From the NCBI GenBank assembly GCA_964581385.1, contig CAZOOK010000014.1:62001-126000 (forward strand): a DNA stretch of 64,000 nt, given 5' to 3'. Both the position numbers and the translations under genes were made by a program. This document shows positions 1 through 8,161 of this stretch, piece after piece (positions within the stretch are counted from its first letter, which is position 1; each line of letters opens with the position of its first letter). The notes under the pieces are model-generated. The model was not told the DNA's origin, made no database searches, and was given only the letters and a program-made list of their open reading frames with translations. This stretch comes from CAZOOK01 sp964581385 (lineage in GTDB: Bacteria > Pseudomonadota > Gammaproteobacteria > Nevskiales > Nevskiaceae).

Positions 1-849
1 AAAATCTATTCACAGGCCCCCGTCAAACCCGCGAGTTCGCGCGCAGTAACCGGGCCGTACAACTATCCAGGTACGGAAATGACGCTGGCGAAGTCGAACA
101 CGATCGCGGCCGGGCTTCGGACGCTCCAGAAGACCGTGAAGACCTATAACACGCAATCGGCCCAAACCATCACGAAGCTGATGACGCCGACCGCCGGCGA
201 TACTGATACGCAGGTCTACGATCTCTGGGGCCCGGTCTATTGCACGACGCTCTACGTTGTACCGGACACCTTGCGCCTGACCGTCGGTGCCTGGGGTGTG
301 TTGCTCTCTCGCAGCAACCTGCAGCGCGCGCTGAGCGAGTTTTACATCTACTTGACGACCACGCTGGACGCCCTGGCGGCGAAAGGCAAATATCCGTATA
401 CCGGGCCGGTGGAGATCCGCGCCATCGGGCTCGATCACGCGAGTGACGTGGTGGTACCCAACGCGGTGGAACCCTATCTGTCGGCGGCGCGGCCGGTGCC
501 GGATCACCCCGAATACGACACGCTGCTGTGGTTCGCCATCAACAGCAACGTGGACCAGCCCGGCGCTGCGAGCTTCTACTACAACCTCGAACAGTGGTTC
601 CTGTCGAACTACGGCTCGTATGCCATCGTGCGTCCGGAGTGGACCAAGACCTATGCGTATACGTCAAATGGCGCCAACGGTGGCGGTTGGACCAACACTT
701 CGCTGCTTACCCAGACTTACCCCAATACGTTCCGCAACCACAGCTATCCCGCCGGTACCAACTGGGATGCCGCAGTGGCCAAACTGAACAGCTATGACCC
801 GAACCGCGTCTTCACCGGTACGTTCCTGGATACCTTGATGCCATCATAG
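1..849 (+). CDS. Cholesterol oxidase, type II (VAO-type FAD flavoenzyme), C-terminal part
   Basis: The reading frame is open from base 1, so the gene begins upstream of the window; the first internal Met is at base 79. The visible 282 residues match the substrate-binding domain of the covalent-FAD (vanillyl-alcohol-oxidase-like) cholesterol oxidases. They contain DLWGP, GPVEIRAIGLDHASDVVVP, a YYNLEQWF segment, RPEWTKTYAYT and the family-typical end YDPNRVFTGTFLDTLMP. In the family this enzyme oxidises and isomerises cholesterol to cholest-4-en-3-one with release of H2O2, usually as an exported protein. The FAD-binding half and any signal peptide lie outside the window. A strong intrinsic terminator follows about 50 bases after the stop. 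Family assignment is firm; substrate is inferred. Confidence 0.85.
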   Translation, partial: KIYSQAPVKPASSRAVTGPYNYPGTEMTLAKSNTIAAGLRTLQKTVKTYNTQSAQTITKLMTPTAGDTDTQVYDLWGPVYCTTLYVVPDTLRLTVGAWGVLLSRSNLQRALSEFYIYLTTTLDALAAKGKYPYTGPVEIRAIGLDHASDVVVPNAVEPYLSAARPVPDHPEYDTLLWFAINSNVDQPGAASFYYNLEQWFLSNYGSYAIVRPEWTKTYAYTSNGANGGGWTNTSLLTQTYPNTFRNHSYPAGTNWDAAVAKLNSYDPNRVFTGTFLDTLMPS

Positions 850-898
850 TTTTTAGTTTTGCGAACACCGATCCGCTGCTGGTCGGCTATAAGCGGAA

Positions 899-922
899 GG
901 CGTCCGAAAGGGCGCCTTTTTT
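899..922 (+). terminator. Intrinsic terminator of the cholesterol oxidase gene
   Basis: A 7-bp stem (899-905 with 910-916, one G-T pair) closes a GAAA tetraloop and is followed directly by six T (917-922). It lies 50 bases after the stop codon on the same strand. Confidence 0.85.
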
Positions 923-1103
923 GGGGTGCGGATCATCTCTATGCGATTTGGTCTTAGCTCTGCAGACATTGACCTGTTGCAGGACGCGCTGGTCTGCTCG
1001 CCATGTACAGGATTCGTCTCGCTTGGTTCGCCGCCTAACTAACTAAGAGTGCAACTCAGCGCGCGCAGCTGACCGATCAACCCGGCAATCCACTATCTCT
1101 GCA

Positions 1104-1697
1104 TCAATGCAGTACTCCCGCAAACGCGAGGCTTTCGCGGCGCAGATCGTCGAGCAATTCCGGCAGGACATGTTCGACCGCAACCGCGATTTCGCGCCAA
1201 CGCGCGCCGGCGTCGAGCAGGGGCTGCGGCTGGCGCAGCCGGGCGGCAGTGCGGTGAAGGGCTCGGTCGATACCCGTTTCGGTGTGGTAAGACAGCAGAA
1301 GCTCGGACAGTCGCCATTTACTTGGCGGCGGCGCATCGAGCTTTTGAAACCAGCTTGCCGCTTCGGCCACTTCATCTGCCGCGCGGCGTGCGAATCCGGC
1401 CAACGGTTCGTCGCCGCCGAAACGCTGCCATCCCCGTGCAAGCGCATGGTCGCAAACCAGATCGAGGACGATGCCGGCATAGCGGCGTGTGCCGGCGGGA
1501 AAACGTTCGCGAAGGGCGACGATGCTGGGATGGCGATCGGTAACAGCGTCGACGCGTCGATGCAGCCGGATCGAACTTCCGAGGGCTTGTGGGAGATCGC
1601 GATCCTCAAGGCGGCCACGTACCCAATCACCCAGAATCGCGCCGGCCAGCGGCAGGCGGGTTGCGTCAGTGAGCCAGAGATGGGCGAGATAGTTCAT
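1104..1697 (-). CDS. acpH: ACP phosphodiesterase (AcpH, DUF479 family)
   Basis: 197 residues beginning MNYLAHLWLTD, the family's characteristic N-terminus, which fixes the start inside a longer open frame that runs up to 1994. Further family features are the LAGAILGDWVRGR segment, IRLHRRVDAVTDRHP and a histidine/aspartate-rich core (VLDLVCDHALARGW). AcpH hydrolyses the 4'-phosphopantetheine arm from holo acyl carrier protein in the cytoplasm. The length agrees with the family (about 190-200 residues). No clear Shine-Dalgarno precedes the ATG, and the gene stands 35 bases downstream of the FAH-family gene on the same strand, so the two may be co-transcribed. Confidence 0.85.
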   Translation of the reverse strand: MNYLAHLWLTDATRLPLAGAILGDWVRGRLEDRDLPQALGSSIRLHRRVDAVTDRHPSIVALRERFPAGTRRYAGIVLDLVCDHALARGWQRFGGDEPLAGFARRAADEVAEAASWFQKLDAPPPSKWRLSELLLSYHTETGIDRALHRTAARLRQPQPLLDAGARWREIAVAVEHVLPELLDDLRRESLAFAGVLH

Positions 1698-1732
1698 TAA
1701 ATCGTCAAACGACGCAGAGCGATCACGGCGCT

Positions 1733-2359
1733 TCAGGCACAGGTCCATTCGAAGTGGCCAATGGCGGGTGATGCCAGCTCGATATGATCGCCAGGCTGCA
1801 GCGGCCCCACGCCTTTCGGGGTGCCGGTGAAGATTACGTCTCCCAGCCGCAGCGCCCACGTCTGGCTGAGGATATGGATTTGCCGCGCGATCGGAAAAAT
1901 CATGTCGGCCGTGTGTCCGTGCTGACGCAGCGTGCGGTTGACATGGCAGGTGAACTCGATTGCCTGTAAATCCTGATTGTCGTGAAGAGTCCATGCACCG
2001 AGCGGCGCCGCGCCATCGAACGCTTTCGCCAATTCCCAGGGAGCGCCCTTTTTCTTCAGGTCGTTCTGCATGTCGCGCAAAGTCAGATCCAGGCCCAGTG
2101 TGATCGCATCAACACAGCCAAGCGCGCGATCCAGCGGAATGTTGCGCCCGCCACTTTTCAATCGAACGACCAGCTCCGCTTCGTGATGCACCGCGCCCCT
2201 ATTGCGCGGCAGCGGAATCTGCTCCCCAAGGGAGATTAGTGCCGAGACCGGCTTCATAAAGACGACGCAGGACGCGTCGGGTTCGTTCGATTCGTTCCCG
2301 AGTTCGGCGATATGTTCGGCGTAGTTGCGGCCGATGCAGAAGATACGATGGATTTGCAC
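1733..2359 (-). CDS. Fumarylacetoacetate hydrolase family protein
   Basis: 208 residues, the length of the small single-domain FAH-fold enzymes such as YcgM/FAHD1. Visible family motifs are IFCIGRNYAEHI at the N-terminus, VVFMKPVSALI, the metal-binding region HHEAELVVRL and the C-terminal GDVIFTGTPKGVGPLQPGD. Members act as oxaloacetate decarboxylases, acylpyruvate hydrolases or isomerases in aromatic catabolism; the substrate cannot be read from sequence. GGAGC seven bases before the ATG supports the start. Downstream of pckA on the same strand but separated from it by an intrinsic terminator, which suggests mostly independent expression. Confidence 0.88.
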   Translation of the reverse strand: MQIHRIFCIGRNYAEHIAELGNESNEPDASCVVFMKPVSALISLGEQIPLPRNRGAVHHEAELVVRLKSGGRNIPLDRALGCVDAITLGLDLTLRDMQNDLKKKGAPWELAKAFDGAAPLGAWTLHDNQDLQAIEFTCHVNRTLRQHGHTADMIFPIARQIHILSQTWALRLGDVIFTGTPKGVGPLQPGDHIELASPAIGHFEWTCA

Positions 2360-2370
2360 AGTTGCTCCAA

Positions 2371-2397
2371 AGCAAAACGGCTGCCGTAGCAGCCGTT
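2371..2397 (-). terminator. Intrinsic terminator after pckA
   Basis: On the minus strand a perfect 9-bp stem (2389-2397 with 2376-2384) with a 4-base loop is followed by a T-rich run (TTTTG toward 2371). It sits 20 bases after the pckA stop and overlaps the leader of the FAH-family gene. Confidence 0.75.
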
Positions 2398-2416
2398 ATA
2401 CATCATGTTTGTTCGC

Positions 2417-4093
2417 TCAGATCCGCTCCTCGATGCCGAACGCCGCAAAGCCCTTGCTCTTGAAGTTCTCACGGAACATGTCGCGCAGTTTGACTGCTTG
2501 CGCGTCGTAGGCCGCCTTGTCAGCCCAGGTGTTGCGGGGATTCAGCATTTCCGTGGGCACGCCGGCGACAGCCTTCGGCATGCGCAGCTTGAAGACGGGA
2601 TGCAATTCCGTTTCGATGTTGTCGAGCTGCCCGTTGAGTGCGGCATTGAGCAGTGCACGCGTGATCTTGATCGGGAAGCGTTTGCCGGTACCGGAGGCGC
2701 CGCCGGTCCAGCCGGTGTTGAGCAGGATGCAGCGCGATTTGTGACGCTCCATTTTGGCAGCCAGCAACTTAGCGTAGACATTCGGTTTGTGCGCCATGAA
2801 CGGACCACCGAAGCAGGCAGAAAACGTCGGCGTCGGTTCGGTGACTCCCACTTCGGTGCCGGCCACGCGCGCGGTGAAGCCGGAAACGAAGTGGTACATC
2901 ACGTCCTTGGAATCGAGCAGCGCGATCGGCGGCAATACGCCGAATGCATCGGCGGTCAGCAGCACGATGGTTTGCGGGTGCGGGCCGCGACCGTCGGGCA
3001 TGATGTTTGGATTCGACGTCAGCGGGTAGCTGAGGCGCATGTTTTCGGCGATTGAGTCGTCATTGAGATTCAACTCGTCCGGGTGGCATTGGTCGATGGT
3101 TTTGCCAGGCACCGGTGGCACGTTCTCGGCAATCGACCCGGATTTGGACAGCGCGGCGGCAATGATCGGCTCGGCTTGTTTGTCGAGGTTGATCAACTTG
3201 GCGTAGCAGCCGTCCTCAAGATTGCAGAGGCCGTTGTCGGACCAGATGGTCTCGTCATCGCCGATCAGGCGGCGCGTAGCATCAGCGGACAGAGTGGTCT
3301 TGCCGGTGCCCGACAGGCCGAACAAGATCGCTGCGTCGCCGTTCGGGCCGACGTTGGCCGAGCAATGCATCGACAGGCGATTTTCCAGCGGCAGCAGGAA
3401 ATTGCCGACGGTGAAGATGGTTTTCTTGACGACACCGCAGTAGTCGGCGCGGCCGGCGACGAGGCAGATCTTGTTGCGCGTGTCAATGATGATTGCAGCT
3501 TCGGAACGCGAGCCGTCGCGTTCCGGTACGCACACGAAGCTCGGCGCGTTGATCATAGTCCAGCGACGCGCTTCAACATCCTTCACGTTCTTGAGATCCT
3601 TCGGAAACATGTTGTGCGCAAACATCGCGTGTGTCGCATATTCGCCGACGAAGCGATACGGGACCGCAAAATCCGGATCAGAACCCATGAACACGTCTTT
3701 GACGTAGAGCGTTGCCTTCTTTGCATTGAGGTGCGCGACGACGCGCTTAAGCAGGCCTTGATATTTGTCCGGATCATAGGGATTCAGGTCGGCCTTGAAC
3801 CAGATCTGCTCGGCGACTTCTGGCCATTTCACAGCGTAAGTGTCTTTGGTGCGGCGGCCGGTGCAGTCTGGATCGGTGTAATAAACCAGCGGGCCGTTCA
3901 CTCCCAGCTTGGTCGGAAATGCTTTCTGCGCGTCGCTGGGCCCGTCGCGCCTGACGCGACCGCGATCATTGCGGATCGCTTCGGAAAATAGCTCTTCTTT
4001 CGTCAAGTTGTACTTGTAGGTGACATCTTTCAGGCCAAGCAGTTTTACGAGGTCGGACCGAAAATCCGGGTTGGAACCTTTTTGGTCATCCAT
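2417..4093 (-). CDS. pckA: Phosphoenolpyruvate carboxykinase (ATP)
   Basis: 558 residues, near the usual 530-560 of ATP-type PEPCK. The enzyme converts oxaloacetate and ATP to PEP and CO2, the entry to gluconeogenesis. Signature elements are present in order: HCSANVG (about 243-249), the P-loop GLSGTGKTTLS (259-269), the kinase-2 region LIGDDETIWSDNG (about 276-288), and GFTARVAGTEVGVTEP with the downstream FSACFGGPFM. The GTP-type enzyme lacks this P-loop arrangement. A terminator follows. Gluconeogenesis from PEP fits an organism that grows on lipids and other acetyl-CoA-yielding substrates, though that link is inference. No clear Shine-Dalgarno is seen before the ATG. Confidence 0.97.
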   Translation of the reverse strand: MDDQKGSNPDFRSDLVKLLGLKDVTYKYNLTKEELFSEAIRNDRGRVRRDGPSDAQKAFPTKLGVNGPLVYYTDPDCTGRRTKDTYAVKWPEVAEQIWFKADLNPYDPDKYQGLLKRVVAHLNAKKATLYVKDVFMGSDPDFAVPYRFVGEYATHAMFAHNMFPKDLKNVKDVEARRWTMINAPSFVCVPERDGSRSEAAIIIDTRNKICLVAGRADYCGVVKKTIFTVGNFLLPLENRLSMHCSANVGPNGDAAILFGLSGTGKTTLSADATRRLIGDDETIWSDNGLCNLEDGCYAKLINLDKQAEPIIAAALSKSGSIAENVPPVPGKTIDQCHPDELNLNDDSIAENMRLSYPLTSNPNIMPDGRGPHPQTIVLLTADAFGVLPPIALLDSKDVMYHFVSGFTARVAGTEVGVTEPTPTFSACFGGPFMAHKPNVYAKLLAAKMERHKSRCILLNTGWTGGASGTGKRFPIKITRALLNAALNGQLDNIETELHPVFKLRMPKAVAGVPTEMLNPRNTWADKAAYDAQAVKLRDMFRENFKSKGFAAFGIEERI

Positions 4094-4302
4094 AGTGTCT
4101 GGGTCTGCGATAAGGGGGGAGGCGCGGCCTAGAAGTTCGCGTAACGCATAATGTTACTCGATAAGACACCGCATTTTCCGGGATTGCTGCGTCGCATCTG
4201 TCGATAAAACGATGGATACGTTGACGAAGCAAGGTCTTACACCATACGGGAGCGAATCCATGGCGCCTCTGCCATGGTGGACAATCTGGGTACGGCGACC
4301 AT

Positions 4303-4327
4303 AAAAAAGGCGGCGCATCGCGCCGCC
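4303..4327 (-). terminator. Intrinsic terminator after pilJ
   Basis: A perfect 8-bp GC stem (4320-4327 with 4309-4316) with a 3-base loop is followed on the minus strand by six T (complement of 4303-4308), 20 bases after the pilJ stop. It ends the long minus-strand pyr/pil run. Confidence 0.9.
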
Positions 4328-4347
4328 TGGATGTGTGTAAAAGAAAC

Positions 4348-6348
4348 TCAGAGTGCCATATCGGCCGGCAATTTGAAGCCGGCGACCGACTCACGCAGCT
4401 TGTCCGAGAGCGTGTTGAGCTCGCCGACCGCCAGTGAGGTGCGTTCGGCGGAGCCCGAAGTCTGCACCGCGATTTCGCGAATACCCTGCATGGTGCCGGC
4501 AATCTTGGTGGCTTCTCCGGACTGGCCGCGTGCGGCGCCGGCGATTTCCTGGATGAGCTTCGCCAGTTCCTGCGAAGTCGATTCGATCTGCGTCAGCGCC
4601 TGGCCCGCTTCTTCGGCTGATTTCGCGCCAGCAACCACGTTCGCGGTCGAGCGCTCCATCGAGATGATGGCCTCGTTGGTATCCGCCTGAATGGTCTTGA
4701 CGAGGTTTTCGATCTGCCGCGTCGCGGAAGTCGCACGTTCGGCAAGGCGCTGGACTTCGTCGGCGACGACCGCGAAGCCGCGGCCCGCTTCACCGGCCAT
4801 GGCCGCCTGAATCGATGCGTTCAAGGCCAGCGTATTGGTCTGTTCGGCGATGTCATTGATGAGTTCGGTGATGTTGCCGATTTCCTGCGAGGACTCGCCG
4901 AGACGCTTGATGCGTTTCGCAGTGTCCTGGATCTGTTCGCGCAGTGACGCCATATTCTGAATCGTACGGCCCACGGTGCCGGCGCCATCGTGAGCGACCA
5001 GCACCGAAGTCTGTGCCTGGTTGGCGAGGCGTTCCGCGCGTCCGGATACTTCCTGCAGCGAGTGACTGGTGGCGCTGATGGAATTCGTCACCGCGCCGAT
5101 GTCCTTGGCCTGCCGTTCCGAAGCTTCATTCATCTGCCGCGCGATGTTCTGCGTACTGGCGGCGGCCGCGACAACTTCGGCGGAAGTGTCGTTGATCGTG
5201 CCGACCAGCGTACGCAGCGTCTGCACCGTGTAATTCAACGAGTCAGCGATAGCGCCGGTGAAATCCTGGGTGACGGTGACGTCCACGGTCAGGTCGCCGT
5301 TCGCAAGGTTGGTGATTTCGTCGAGCAGGTTGAGAATGGCCTGCTGGCGTTCCGCTTCGCGTGATTCGGAATCGCTCTGATGGCGGCGGAAGCTCATCAG
5401 GTTGACCGCGCCGAAGCCACCAAGCGCGCCCAAGGCCACGAGCAGCATCAGACCGCTGAGGTAAGGTAGGAACTTAACGCCGGAGGTATTGTTGTCCAGT
5501 CCCTGTTCCAGCGAATTGGCGGCGGCGAGCACGTTGGTGCTCTGACCCTGCAGCAAAGCCGAAGATACCTGGAGGCTATCCACGGCCCCCGCATCGGAGA
5601 CGATGGCTGCCGCTGCCTGTCCGACCGGAGCAAATTCACCCGCCGCGCTTTTTACCAGCGGGGCGATGCTGCTTTCCGACGACAACGTCTGAGTATTGCT
5701 GTTGAAGGATTTCAGCTCGCTATCGAGCTGTTCGGCGAAGCGCTTGGCGTCGCGGCCATCGGAAATGACCCGGTTCGCCGCGGTTTGCAGACGCTCGAGA
5801 TGGACAACCTGCGCCGCGACCAGAATGATTTCGCTTGACGGCGTGCCGTGCTCGATGAGCTTCTCCGCGATCTGGTCATAAATCGCTGAAACCTTCGGAG
5901 CGCCGTCCTTGATGACAGCGATGTTGTTGACGGTGCGATTGAACGCATCTTGATGGGCGAGCACGTCGTCGATCGACTTCTTCATCGCTTTCCATGCGGT
6001 TTCGACGGCGGCGCCTTCGTCGGTCACCGACGAGGGTAGCGGCTTGATGCCGGCCGCCGGATCGCCATTGCGGAGACTGGCGACGTAATCGTTGAAGTTG
6101 GCTTCGTAGCCAGAAAGGCCGTGGAAGTCGGGAGCGCCGCCATGCGCCGCCGCGCCGCCGCTGCGGGCGACATTGCCGACTTCGGATGCCAGTTGCTTGG
6201 CCAGATCCACCCACGTCCGGCTGCTGCTTTCCCTGGCTTGTAGAAAGTACAGAGTCAACAGGCCAAACGCCAATGCGCCGGCCGCGACAACCAGCAGAAA
6301 GTACTGGCGCAGGAACCCTGTTGGACGCTTGCTCGCTTGCTCAGCCAT
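4348..6348 (-). CDS. pilJ: Pil-Chp methyl-accepting chemotaxis protein PilJ
   Basis: 666 residues, close to P. aeruginosa PilJ (about 680). It has a short cytoplasmic N-terminus, a transmembrane helix at about 13-35, a long periplasmic part of two PilJ-type helical modules, a second transmembrane helix at about 300-320, a HAMP-like segment (ITNLANGDLTVDV) and a classical MCP signalling domain. The hairpin tip contains NDIAEQTNTLALNASIQAA and GRGFAVVADEVQRLAERA. PilJ relays surface contact and pilus tension to ChpA through the CheW-like adaptors. A GGGGGAG Shine-Dalgarno lies nine bases before the ATG. It follows pilH by 23 bases, and both are separated from pilG-pilI-chpA by about 8 kb. Confidence 0.93.
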   Translation of the reverse strand: MAEQASKRPTGFLRQYFLLVVAAGALAFGLLTLYFLQARESSSRTWVDLAKQLASEVGNVARSGGAAAHGGAPDFHGLSGYEANFNDYVASLRNGDPAAGIKPLPSSVTDEGAAVETAWKAMKKSIDDVLAHQDAFNRTVNNIAVIKDGAPKVSAIYDQIAEKLIEHGTPSSEIILVAAQVVHLERLQTAANRVISDGRDAKRFAEQLDSELKSFNSNTQTLSSESSIAPLVKSAAGEFAPVGQAAAAIVSDAGAVDSLQVSSALLQGQSTNVLAAANSLEQGLDNNTSGVKFLPYLSGLMLLVALGALGGFGAVNLMSFRRHQSDSESREAERQQAILNLLDEITNLANGDLTVDVTVTQDFTGAIADSLNYTVQTLRTLVGTINDTSAEVVAAAASTQNIARQMNEASERQAKDIGAVTNSISATSHSLQEVSGRAERLANQAQTSVLVAHDGAGTVGRTIQNMASLREQIQDTAKRIKRLGESSQEIGNITELINDIAEQTNTLALNASIQAAMAGEAGRGFAVVADEVQRLAERATSATRQIENLVKTIQADTNEAIISMERSTANVVAGAKSAEEAGQALTQIESTSQELAKLIQEIAGAARGQSGEATKIAGTMQGIREIAVQTSGSAERTSLAVGELNTLSDKLRESVAGFKLPADMAL

Positions 6349-6371
6349 CCCGTTTCACTCCCCCGTGTCTG

Positions 6372-6746
6372 TCAGGCCTGCGGATTTCCCAAGACACTAT
6401 TGATCTTGGCAATCAGCTCCCTCTCCTTCACCGGCTTCACCACGTACTCCTTGGCTCCCTGCCGCAAAGCCCACAGGCGGTCCGTTTCCTGATTCTTGCT
6501 GCTGACGACGACGATTGGAATACTCGCCGTCTGCGGATCGCGCGACAGCGTGCGCGTCGCCTGAAATCCATTGATGCCGGGCATCACCACGTCCATAACG
6601 ACACAGTCTGGACGTTCCAGCCGGATCATGTCGATCGCATCCTGGCCGGAAGTTGCCTGCAACACCTGATAGCCCGCACGCTGCAGTATCTGCCGCAGAT
6701 GTTCAACATCCGTCGGCGAATCGTCAACCACCATTACGCGCGCCAT
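6372..6746 (-). CDS. pilH: Response regulator PilH (stand-alone receiver, CheY-like)
   Basis: 124 residues, a single receiver domain. The acidic pair is in VMVVDDSPTD, the phospho-acceptor aspartate in CVVMDVVMPGINGF, and the conserved lysine in EYVVKPVKERE. There is no output domain. By position directly before pilJ and by its PGINGFQATR signature it is PilH, the Chp receiver thought to act as phosphate sink or retraction regulator; PilG is the second receiver, at 15034. GGAGGAG about ten bases before the ATG is a strong ribosome-binding site. The 98-base gap to pyrC' and an 18-base hairpin in it suggest its own promoter. Confidence 0.9.
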   Translation of the reverse strand: MARVMVVDDSPTDVEHLRQILQRAGYQVLQATSGQDAIDMIRLERPDCVVMDVVMPGINGFQATRTLSRDPQTASIPIVVVSSKNQETDRLWALRQGAKEYVVKPVKERELIAKINSVLGNPQA

Positions 6747-6765
6747 TTATCTCTCTCCTCCGGCG

Positions 6766-6783
6766 GACGCTTGTCGAAGCGTC
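6766..6783. promoter_or_regulatory. Small hairpin in the pilH leader
   Basis: Perfect 7-bp inverted repeat (6766-6772 and 6777-6783) with a 4-base loop, located between pyrC' and pilH and about 20 bases from the pilH start codon. There is no T-tract on the minus strand, so it is not a classical terminator. It could be an operator or an mRNA leader structure. A TATACT-like -10 candidate lies upstream, but no good -35 pairs with it. Confidence 0.35.
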
Positions 6784-6844
6784 GTTATCATCGAAGTATA
6801 AACAAGCCTGGGCTTATTCGTGAGACCGCCCTGCTTTTCGCGAA

Positions 6845-8161
6845 TCACAGTGGCCGCCCGCCGACAAAAGCCTGTGTTGCGCGGCCCACGAAATCCTGGC
6901 CCCTAAACGGCGAATTGTGACCGGCGCTGCGCCAGACGGTCGCATCGAGCCGCCAGCACGCCGCCGCATTCACCAGCACAAAATCGCCAGGTGCGCCCTG
7001 CGTCAGCCCGGCCGAACTCTGCAATCCCAGAATGCCAGCCGGCGCCGTTGTAAGGCGCTGCGTAGCTATTATCGGCAGCAATCCGATTTCATGAACCAGC
7101 CGTAAAGTCAGCGGCAGCAGCGTATCCATACCCGCGATACCCGCTTCAGTCAACGGGAACGGATTGGTCTTGGCGTCCACCTCGTGCGGCTGGTGGTCCG
7201 AGCAGATCGCGTCGATGGTGCCGTCGCGCACACCGTCGCGCAACGCTGTCCGGTCGGATTCGCTGCGCAGCGGTGGGATCACGTGGCAGATGGCGTTGAA
7301 GTCAGCAATCGCGGCATCCGTCAGAAATAGCTGGTGCGCGGCGACATCCGCGGTCACCGGCAACCGTTGCGCTTTTGCCGCGGCGATAAGTTCGACCGCC
7401 TTGGCGCTGCTCAGACGGCCGAAGTGCACACGTGCACCGGTGTCCTCGATCAGCGATAACCAGGCACGGATCGCGGCGACTTCTGCGGCAACCGGAATCG
7501 CCGGCAGTCCCAACCGCGTGGCCAGCGCGCCTTCATGTGCGCATCCATCTGCCGCGAGCGCCGCGTCCAGCGGCACCACATGAACCGTGAGGCCGAGACC
7601 GGCCGCGTATTCCAGCGCACGGCGCGCGATACGCATATCAGCCAGCGGCGCAAGGCCCTGACTGACGCCGACGCAGCCGGCGTCGCGCAGCGCGCTCATC
7701 TCGGCGAGCACTTCGCCGGCCAGGCCCTGCGTCAGCGCACCTAGTGTCACTACGCGCACGCCGGTGCCGCAGAACGCAACGGCGCCACGAATGCGGTCGA
7801 GCACCGAGGGATGATCGATAACTGGCCGCGTGTCCGGCGGTATACACAGCGTGGTGATGCCGGCAGCGGCGGCGGCCAGCGTTTCCGAGCGAATCGTCGC
7901 CTTGTGCGTCGCTCCGGGTTCGCGCAGGCGTGCACACAGATCGACCACGCCGGGGATCAGCCACTGTCCGTGGGCATCGATCGTCTGCTCGAAGGCTTCC
8001 GCCGGCCGTTTTGTACCGCGATAGGCGACACGGCCGTCGCGGACGCCGAGGTAGCCCTCGGCGTCGAAACCATCGGCCGGATCGATGATGCGCGCCTGCG
8101 CGACCAGCAGACTGGTCGCCGCGGATGTGGCGGATTGCGTGGTCCGCGACGCGATCGTCAT
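6845..8161 (-). CDS. Non-catalytic dihydroorotase-like subunit (PyrC'/PyrX)
   Basis: 438 residues of the dihydroorotase/amidohydrolase fold. The metal-binding HxH of active enzymes (normally in DxHxHLREPG) is replaced: the sequence reads VDLCARLREPG, so both histidines are gone. The residues around ICSDHQPHE and VAAHQLFLTD are still recognisable. In Pseudomonas such a degenerate PyrC' is an obligatory structural partner of class A aspartate transcarbamoylase. The gene overlaps pyrB by four bases (ATGA), which supports that role. A separate functional pyrC must exist elsewhere if the cell makes pyrimidines; this is inference. Confidence 0.92.
   Translation of the reverse strand: MTIASRTTQSATSAATSLLVAQARIIDPADGFDAEGYLGVRDGRVAYRGTKRPAEAFEQTIDAHGQWLIPGVVDLCARLREPGATHKATIRSETLAAAAAGITTLCIPPDTRPVIDHPSVLDRIRGAVAFCGTGVRVVTLGALTQGLAGEVLAEMSALRDAGCVGVSQGLAPLADMRIARRALEYAAGLGLTVHVVPLDAALAADGCAHEGALATRLGLPAIPVAAEVAAIRAWLSLIEDTGARVHFGRLSSAKAVELIAAAKAQRLPVTADVAAHQLFLTDAAIADFNAICHVIPPLRSESDRTALRDGVRDGTIDAICSDHQPHEVDAKTNPFPLTEAGIAGMDTLLPLTLRLVHEIGLLPIIATQRLTTAPAGILGLQSSAGLTQGAPGDFVLVNAAACWRLDATVWRSAGHNSPFRGQDFVGRATQAFVGGRPL

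Noticed and set aside
3083..3991. A 302-residue plus-strand frame opposite pckA
   Set aside because: Antisense shadow of a well-conserved enzyme gene.
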